9,382 nt of DNA from Acetobacteraceae bacterium (GTDB taxonomy: Bacteria; Pseudomonadota; Alphaproteobacteria; Acetobacterales; Acetobacteraceae): positions 29,484 through 38,865 of the forward strand of contig PLSZ01000219.1 of NCBI GenBank assembly GCA_003164305.1, in the 5' to 3' direction. Positions 5,090 to 9,382 of the stretch are shown here, piece after piece (the first letter of the stretch is position 1; the number at the start of each line of letters is the position of its first letter). Made by a program: the position numbers and the translations under genes. The notes under the pieces were generated by a model. That model was given only the letters and a program-made list of their open reading frames with translations. It ran no database searches and was not told where the DNA came from.

Positions 5090-7153
5090 ATGACCGACCG
5101 TACGCGCCTGGCCGTCGACATTGGCGGCACCTTCACCGATCTCGTGTTGTCTCTCCCCGGCCGCACCCTGTCGAAAAAGCTCCTGACCACGCACGACCAT
5201 CCCGACACCGCCGTGATCGAGGGCACGCGGTTGATCCTCGCCGAGGCCGAAATCCCGGCGTCGCAACTCGAATTGGTGATCCACGGCACCACCCTGGCCA
5301 CCAACGCGCTGATCGAGCGCAAAGGCGCCCGTACCGCCCTGCTCACCACGCGTGGCTTTCGCGACTCGCTGGAAATGGCCTACGAACATCGGTTCGAGCA
5401 ATACGATCTGTACATGGAACGACCCGCGCCTCTGGTGTCCCGCGACCTGCGCCTGGAAGTCGCCGAACGCCTCGCCGCCGACGGCTCGGTGCTGCTGCCC
5501 TTGGACGAGGCCGGCCTCCAGCCCGTCATAGAAACCCTCCGCGCGGAAAAGATCGAGGCGCTGGCGATCAGTTTCCTGCACGCTTACGTCAATCCCGCGC
5601 ATGAGGAACAAGCCCACGCGATCATCGCCGCCGCGTTGCCCGATCTGGCGATCACTCTGTCGCACGCGGTGTGTCGCGAGATCCGGGAATACGAACGGAC
5701 CTCGACGACGGTCGCCAACGCCTATGTGCTGCCGCTGATGGCACGTTATCTGGAGGACATGCGCGCCGGTCTCGCCGCGTTGGGCGCGTCGTGTCCACTG
5801 CTGTTGATGATGTCCTCGGGCGGTATTTGCACTATCGAAACGGCGCGTCGCTTCCCGGTGCGCCTGGTGGAAAGCGGCCCAGCGGGCGGGGTGATTTTGG
5901 CGCGGAGGATCGCGGCACGCGGGGGGTACGATCGGGCGCTGTCGTTCGACATGGGCGGCACGACGGCGAAGATCACCTTGATCGACGATTACACCCCGCA
6001 ACAATCCCGCCATTTCGAGGTCGCCCGCGCCTATCGTTTCGCCAAAGGCAGCGGCATTCCTGTACGCATTCCGGTGATCGACATGGTGGAGATCGGCGCG
6101 GGAGGCGGCTCGATCGCGCGGGTCGATTCGTTACGCCGGATCGTTGTCGGTCCGGACAGCGCGGGCTCGGAACCCGGTCCCGCGTGCTACGGCCGCGGCG
6201 GCGATCAGGCGACCGTGACCGATGCCGACGTCGCCCTGGGCCGCATCGACCCCAGTGGTTTCGCGGGTGGTTCCATCACGTTGGACCCCGCGAAGGCAAC
6301 GGCCGCCATCGCGAAAAGCATCACATTGGACATGACGGAAACCGAAGCGGCGCGCGGCATCGCTGAAATCGTCGATGAAACGATGGCCAGCGCCGCCCGG
6401 GTCCACGCCGTCGAAAATGGCAAGGACACCGCCGGCCGGACGCTGATCGCCTTCGGTGGGGCCGCGCCTCTCCACGCCGCCCGTCTCGCCGGCAAACTGG
6501 GAATTCAACGCGTGGTCATCCCGCTCGACGCCGGGGTGGGTTCGGCGCACGGCTTCCTCGACGCGCCGATCGCTTATGAGGTGGTTCGCACGCTGCTGGT
6601 TCGTCTCGACGCGCTGGACCAGGGCCGGATCGACACGATGTTCGCCGAAATGCGCGAGGAGACCGAACTTGTCGTCAGACTCGGTGCTCCCACCGGGGAA
6701 CTTGAAGAAACCCGCACGGCGTATATGCGCTATCGTGGGCAGGGTCACGAAATCGCCGTGCCGTTTCCCATGGGCAAAGCCGATCCGGCGACGTTACGGA
6801 CCGCGTTCGATACGACCTATGCCGCGCTGTTCGGCCGCACCATTCCGCGCCTCGAAATTGAGGTCGTGACCTGGACTCTCGCGCTGGCGCAACGGCACGA
6901 ACGGCCGTCCCCATCGGCGATCCCCGCGCGCACTTCGCCGGCGACACCGATCGGAACGCGCCGCCTCGTCGAATCCGAAACCGGCGAAATCGTCTCCGCG
7001 CAGGTCCACGCGCGCGAAAACCTTAAGCCCGGTAACACCATCAGCGGTCCCGCCGCGATCCTGGAAGCGGGCACCACGACCATCATCCCCTCCGGCCGCA
7101 CAGCCTGGATCGGCGCCGACGGCGAAATCGTCATCGAAGGACATCCCGCATGA
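5090..7153 (+). CDS. hyuA: Hydantoinase/oxoprolinase family subunit A (N-methylhydantoinase A-like)
   Basis: The 687-residue protein has the normal length and full architecture of HyuA: an N-terminal Hydant_A_N domain, an actin-fold ATPase core, and a C-terminal region. It supplies the ATP-dependent half of hydantoinase, 5-oxoprolinase or related acetone/acetophenone carboxylase-type enzymes. Visible motifs are the phosphate loop VDIGGTFTDLV (9-19), IHGTTLATNALIERKG, YERTSTTVANAYV, VESGPAGG (260-267), the second phosphate loop FDMGGTTAKITL from about 286, and EIGAGGGSIARVD from Glu334, followed by GPDSAGSEPGPACYGRGG and AFGGAAPLHA. The ATG at 5090 is preferred because GGGAGG lies 8 bases upstream; a TTG 12 codons earlier has no such support. 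The last four bases overlap hyuB (ATGA), implying translational coupling and a 1:1 complex. The substrate cannot be determined from sequence. Confidence 0.93.
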   Translation: MTDRTRLAVDIGGTFTDLVLSLPGRTLSKKLLTTHDHPDTAVIEGTRLILAEAEIPASQLELVIHGTTLATNALIERKGARTALLTTRGFRDSLEMAYEHRFEQYDLYMERPAPLVSRDLRLEVAERLAADGSVLLPLDEAGLQPVIETLRAEKIEALAISFLHAYVNPAHEEQAHAIIAAALPDLAITLSHAVCREIREYERTSTTVANAYVLPLMARYLEDMRAGLAALGASCPLLLMMSSGGICTIETARRFPVRLVESGPAGGVILARRIAARGGYDRALSFDMGGTTAKITLIDDYTPQQSRHFEVARAYRFAKGSGIPVRIPVIDMVEIGAGGGSIARVDSLRRIVVGPDSAGSEPGPACYGRGGDQATVTDADVALGRIDPSGFAGGSITLDPAKATAAIAKSITLDMTETEAARGIAEIVDETMASAARVHAVENGKDTAGRTLIAFGGAAPLHAARLAGKLGIQRVVIPLDAGVGSAHGFLDAPIAYEVVRTLLVRLDALDQGRIDTMFAEMREETELVVRLGAPTGELEETRTAYMRYRGQGHEIAVPFPMGKADPATLRTAFDTTYAALFGRTIPRLEIEVVTWTLALAQRHERPSPSAIPARTSPATPIGTRRLVESETGEIVSAQVHARENLKPGNTISGPAAILEAGTTTIIPSGRTAWIGADGEIVIEGHPA

Positions 7154-8835
7154 GCGGCCGTAACATTTCCGAGATCGAACTGCAGATCATGTGGAACCGC
7201 TTGCTGTCAGTCGTGGAGGAGCAGGCGCAAACCCTGGTGCGCACCGCGTTCAGCACGTCCTCGCGTGAGGCCGGCGATATCTCCGCCGGCGTGTTCGATC
7301 TTGAGGGGCGGATGCTGGCCCAGGCGGTGACGGGGACGCCGGGGCATATCAACACGATGGCGCGGTCGGTCGGACATTTTCTCGACGTGTTCCCGGTCGC
7401 GCAAATGCAAGAAGGCGATGTCTACGTCACCAACGATCCTTGGAAGGGCACCGGACATCTCTACGATCTCGTGGTCGTCTCGCCGGCGTTCATGGACGGC
7501 CGCATCGTCGGTTTGTTCGCCAGCACCGCGCATCTGGTGGACATGGGCGGCGTCGGCCAGACGCCGGAAGGTCGCCAGATCTGGCATGAGGGCTTGTTCA
7601 TTCCGCTACTGCGCCTCGCGCGCGCCGGCGAGATGAACGAAGACCTGCTGGCGATGATCCGCGCCAATGTCCGAGAACCCGTGCAGGTCATCGGCGACGT
7701 CTACGCCTTGATCGCCTGCAACGAGATCGGCGGACGCCGGCTGATCTCCATGATGCGCGAATTCAAACTCCCCAATCTGGATCAGCTTGGCGGCGAGATC
7801 ATCCTGCGCAGCCGCCGCGCGATGACGGAAGCGATTCAGAAGCTCCCAAGAGGCTCCTGGACATCGTCGATGCGCGTTGATGGCTATGAATCGCCGATCG
7901 ACATCGTTGGCCGCGTGACGATCGGCGACGATACGATTCATGTCGATTTCACCGGCACGTCCGGCATGTCGTCCTATGCGATCAATTGCCCGATTTGTTA
8001 CACCGAGGCGTACACGACATTCGGCGTGAATTGCGTCGTCGCGCCGCACGTGCCGAACAACGCCGGCAGCCTGGACGCGGTGAAAGTGACCGCGCCACCA
8101 GGCACCGTGCTCAGCGCGGAATATCCCGCCGCGGTTTACGCCCGCTCCACCATGGGTCATCTGCTGCCGGACGTTGTTTATGGCTGTCTGGATCAGGCGA
8201 TCCCTGGTCGCGTGCCGGCCGAGGGCACGTCCAATCTCTGGAGCCTTAAACTGATCGCCGGCCACGGCCTGACCGGCATCGGCGAAAAGGCCGGCACGCC
8301 GTTCATGACAATGAGTTTTCATTCCGGTGGCGCCGGCGCGCGCCCGCATCAGGACGGCTTGTCGGCAACGCCATTTCCGTCCGGCGTCCGGAACGTTCCG
8401 GTGGAGGCGACCGAAGCGATCACGCCCCTGGTCATCTGGCGCAAAGAACTACGTCCCGACTCCGGTGGCGCCGGCCGTCAGCGTGGCGGGTTGGGTCAGG
8501 TGATGGAAGTCGGCTCCCGCGAGGACGCCGCGTTTGGCCTGTTCGCGTCGTTCGAGCGGGTGAAATATCCGGCACGAGGCCGCAACGGTGGCGGCCCAGG
8601 TGGCAAGGGGTCAGTGAAGTTGGCGTCGGGGAAGGAAATGGGACCGAAAGGCCTCCAGGTGGTTCCGGCCGGCGACCGGATCATCGTGTCGATGCCCGGC
8701 GGCGGCGGCATGGGCTCGCCCGCCGAACGCGCCGCGGAGGCGATCGAGCGGGACGTGCGGCTTGGCTATGTGACCGAAGAGGCGGCGCGGCGGGAGTACG
8801 GATACGCCTCCCTCACGCCAGCCGAACCCGAATGA
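7150..8835 (+). CDS. hyuB: Hydantoinase/oxoprolinase family subunit B (N-methylhydantoinase B-like)
   Basis: The 561-residue protein matches the Hydantoinase_B family, the partner of HyuA that carries the hydrolysis or carboxylation site. Family segments in order are SREAGDISAGVFD, GTPGHINTM, EGDVYVTNDPWKGTGHLYD from Glu88 (NDP-x-x-G-x-H hallmark, with His103), CNEIGGRRLISMM, SSYAINCPICYTEAYTTF, the NNAGS and PPGTVLSAEYPAAV block, FHSGGAGARPHQDG (His400), and ELRPDSGGAGRQRGGLGQ. The C-terminus is the usual Gly-rich PGGGGMGSP followed by RDVRLGYVTEEAARREYG. It begins inside the hyuA stop codon, so the pair is coupled. Its 3' end overlaps the convergent esterase gene by 23 bases with no terminator between them. 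No acetone carboxylase gamma-type gene follows, which favours a two-subunit hydantoinase/oxoprolinase-like enzyme. Confidence 0.94.
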   Translation: MSGRNISEIELQIMWNRLLSVVEEQAQTLVRTAFSTSSREAGDISAGVFDLEGRMLAQAVTGTPGHINTMARSVGHFLDVFPVAQMQEGDVYVTNDPWKGTGHLYDLVVVSPAFMDGRIVGLFASTAHLVDMGGVGQTPEGRQIWHEGLFIPLLRLARAGEMNEDLLAMIRANVREPVQVIGDVYALIACNEIGGRRLISMMREFKLPNLDQLGGEIILRSRRAMTEAIQKLPRGSWTSSMRVDGYESPIDIVGRVTIGDDTIHVDFTGTSGMSSYAINCPICYTEAYTTFGVNCVVAPHVPNNAGSLDAVKVTAPPGTVLSAEYPAAVYARSTMGHLLPDVVYGCLDQAIPGRVPAEGTSNLWSLKLIAGHGLTGIGEKAGTPFMTMSFHSGGAGARPHQDGLSATPFPSGVRNVPVEATEAITPLVIWRKELRPDSGGAGRQRGGLGQVMEVGSREDAAFGLFASFERVKYPARGRNGGGPGGKGSVKLASGKEMGPKGLQVVPAGDRIIVSMPGGGGMGSPAERAAEAIERDVRLGYVTEEAARREYGYASLTPAEPE

Positions 8836-9382
8836 ACACGCTGGCTTCGCGCAAAGCCGCGCGTGCCTCCGGCAAAATCGGCGCGAATATCTGCCAGCCG
8901 TGCGGCACGCCAGGCCAGATCCGCAGCATCGCGGTTACGCCGGCGCGCGTCGCGTTCTCGGCGACACGGCGGGAATCGTCCAGCAGCACCTCGGTGTCGC
9001 CCACCTGGATCAGCAGCGGCGGCAACCCGGTCAGGTCGGCGTAGACCGGTGAAACCAGCGGATCGGTCGCCGGCGTGTCCCCCAGATAATGCCGCGCGAT
9101 CGGCGCGACCCACCGCCCAAAAAACAGCGGATCCGCCGCGTCGTTGGTGACAATGCTCTTCCCGGTCACCGCCAGATCGGTCCACGGCGAGAGCAACACT
9201 CCAGCCGCCGGCATCTCCTCCCCCGCGTCACGCAGCGCCACCAGCAAGGCCAGCGCCAGCCCGCCGCCCGCCGAATCGCCGGCCACCACGATCCGCGAAG
9301 GCGCCATGCCGGAAGCGACCAACGCCCGCCAGGCCGCCAGCGCGTCATCGAGCGCGGCCGGAAACGGATGCTCGGGCGCCAG
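8813..9382 (-). CDS. Alpha/beta hydrolase fold-3 (HSL/GDSAG-family esterase), N-terminus beyond window
   Basis: The frame is open to the window edge, giving 189 visible residues (numbered from the edge); the start is not in the window. The first residues LAPEHPFPAALDDALAAW are the classic block after the oxyanion HGGG motif in hormone-sensitive-lipase-like esterases. GDSAGGG at 35-41 carries nucleophile Ser37. The acid is most likely Asp135 in GDTEVLLDDS, and the base is His161 in GVPHGW. SPWTDL (65-70) and DPLVSPVYADLTGLPPLLI are also family-typical. This is a cytoplasmic carboxylesterase/acetyl-hydrolase type, usually acting on short-chain esters. The stop at 8815-8813 overlaps the 3' end of hyuB tail-to-tail. 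TTG at 9320-9322 is internal and should not be taken as the start. It need not be related functionally to hyuAB. Confidence 0.92.
   Translation of the reverse strand: MAPEHPFPAALDDALAAWRALVASGMAPSRIVVAGDSAGGGLALALLVALRDAGEEMPAAGVLLSPWTDLAVTGKSIVTNDAADPLFFGRWVAPIARHYLGDTPATDPLVSPVYADLTGLPPLLIQVGDTEVLLDDSRRVAENATRAGVTAMLRIWPGVPHGWQIFAPILPEARAALREASVFIRVRLA

Noticed and set aside
4949..6013. Minus-strand 354-codon open frame opposite the hyuA start
   Set aside because: It is rich in Gln, Arg and Gly, crosses the divergent control region and lies antisense to conserved HyuA motifs. It is a shadow frame.
5090..8835. Acetone carboxylase (acxABC)
   Set aside because: Acetone carboxylase needs a small gamma subunit gene next to the hyuA/hyuB-type genes; here hyuB is followed directly by a convergent esterase.

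Overview
The window is GC-rich, densely packed bacterial DNA. The LeuC-LeuD-LeuB sequences and the mix of catabolic genes look alphaproteobacterial (Rhodospirillales/Acetobacteraceae- or Rhizobiales-like). That placement rests on protein style and composition only; no rRNA or other marker is present.

Region 1 (1-2811, + strand) is the end of a leucine-biosynthesis operon. It holds the last codons of leuC, then leuD and leuB, with gaps of 15 and 18 bases. An alpha/beta hydrolase starts 37 bases after leuB, and its ribosome-binding site lies in a predicted small stem-loop. LeuC/LeuD isomerise isopropylmalate and LeuB oxidises it, so two of the steps to leucine are encoded together. The hydrolase has no obvious leucine role.

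Region 2 (2812-3263) lies between convergent transcription units. It holds two small hairpins at and after the hydrolase stop, a large near-perfect inverted repeat (2862-3000) built partly on a 9-base period, and an uncharacterised 48-residue, strongly basic ORF on the minus strand (3029-3175).

Region 3 (3264-8835) is a divergent catabolic-looking cluster. On the minus strand are an HpcH/HpaI-type class II aldolase and, 16 bases later, an isocitrate lyase/PEP mutase-superfamily C-C lyase. On the plus strand, across a 100-base control region with interleaved inverted repeats, are hyuA and hyuB, overlapping by ATGA (the two subunits of an ATP-dependent hydantoinase/oxoprolinase). A plausible reading is that HyuAB opens or carboxylates a small substrate and the two lyases cleave hydroxy/keto-acid products to pyruvate- or glyoxylate-level metabolites. 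The substrate cannot be read from sequence.

Region 4 (8813-9382, minus strand) is the C-terminal part of an HSL-family (alpha/beta hydrolase fold-3) esterase whose 3' end overlaps hyuB tail-to-tail by 23 bases. No tRNA, rRNA, CRISPR array, insertion sequence or phage gene was seen.
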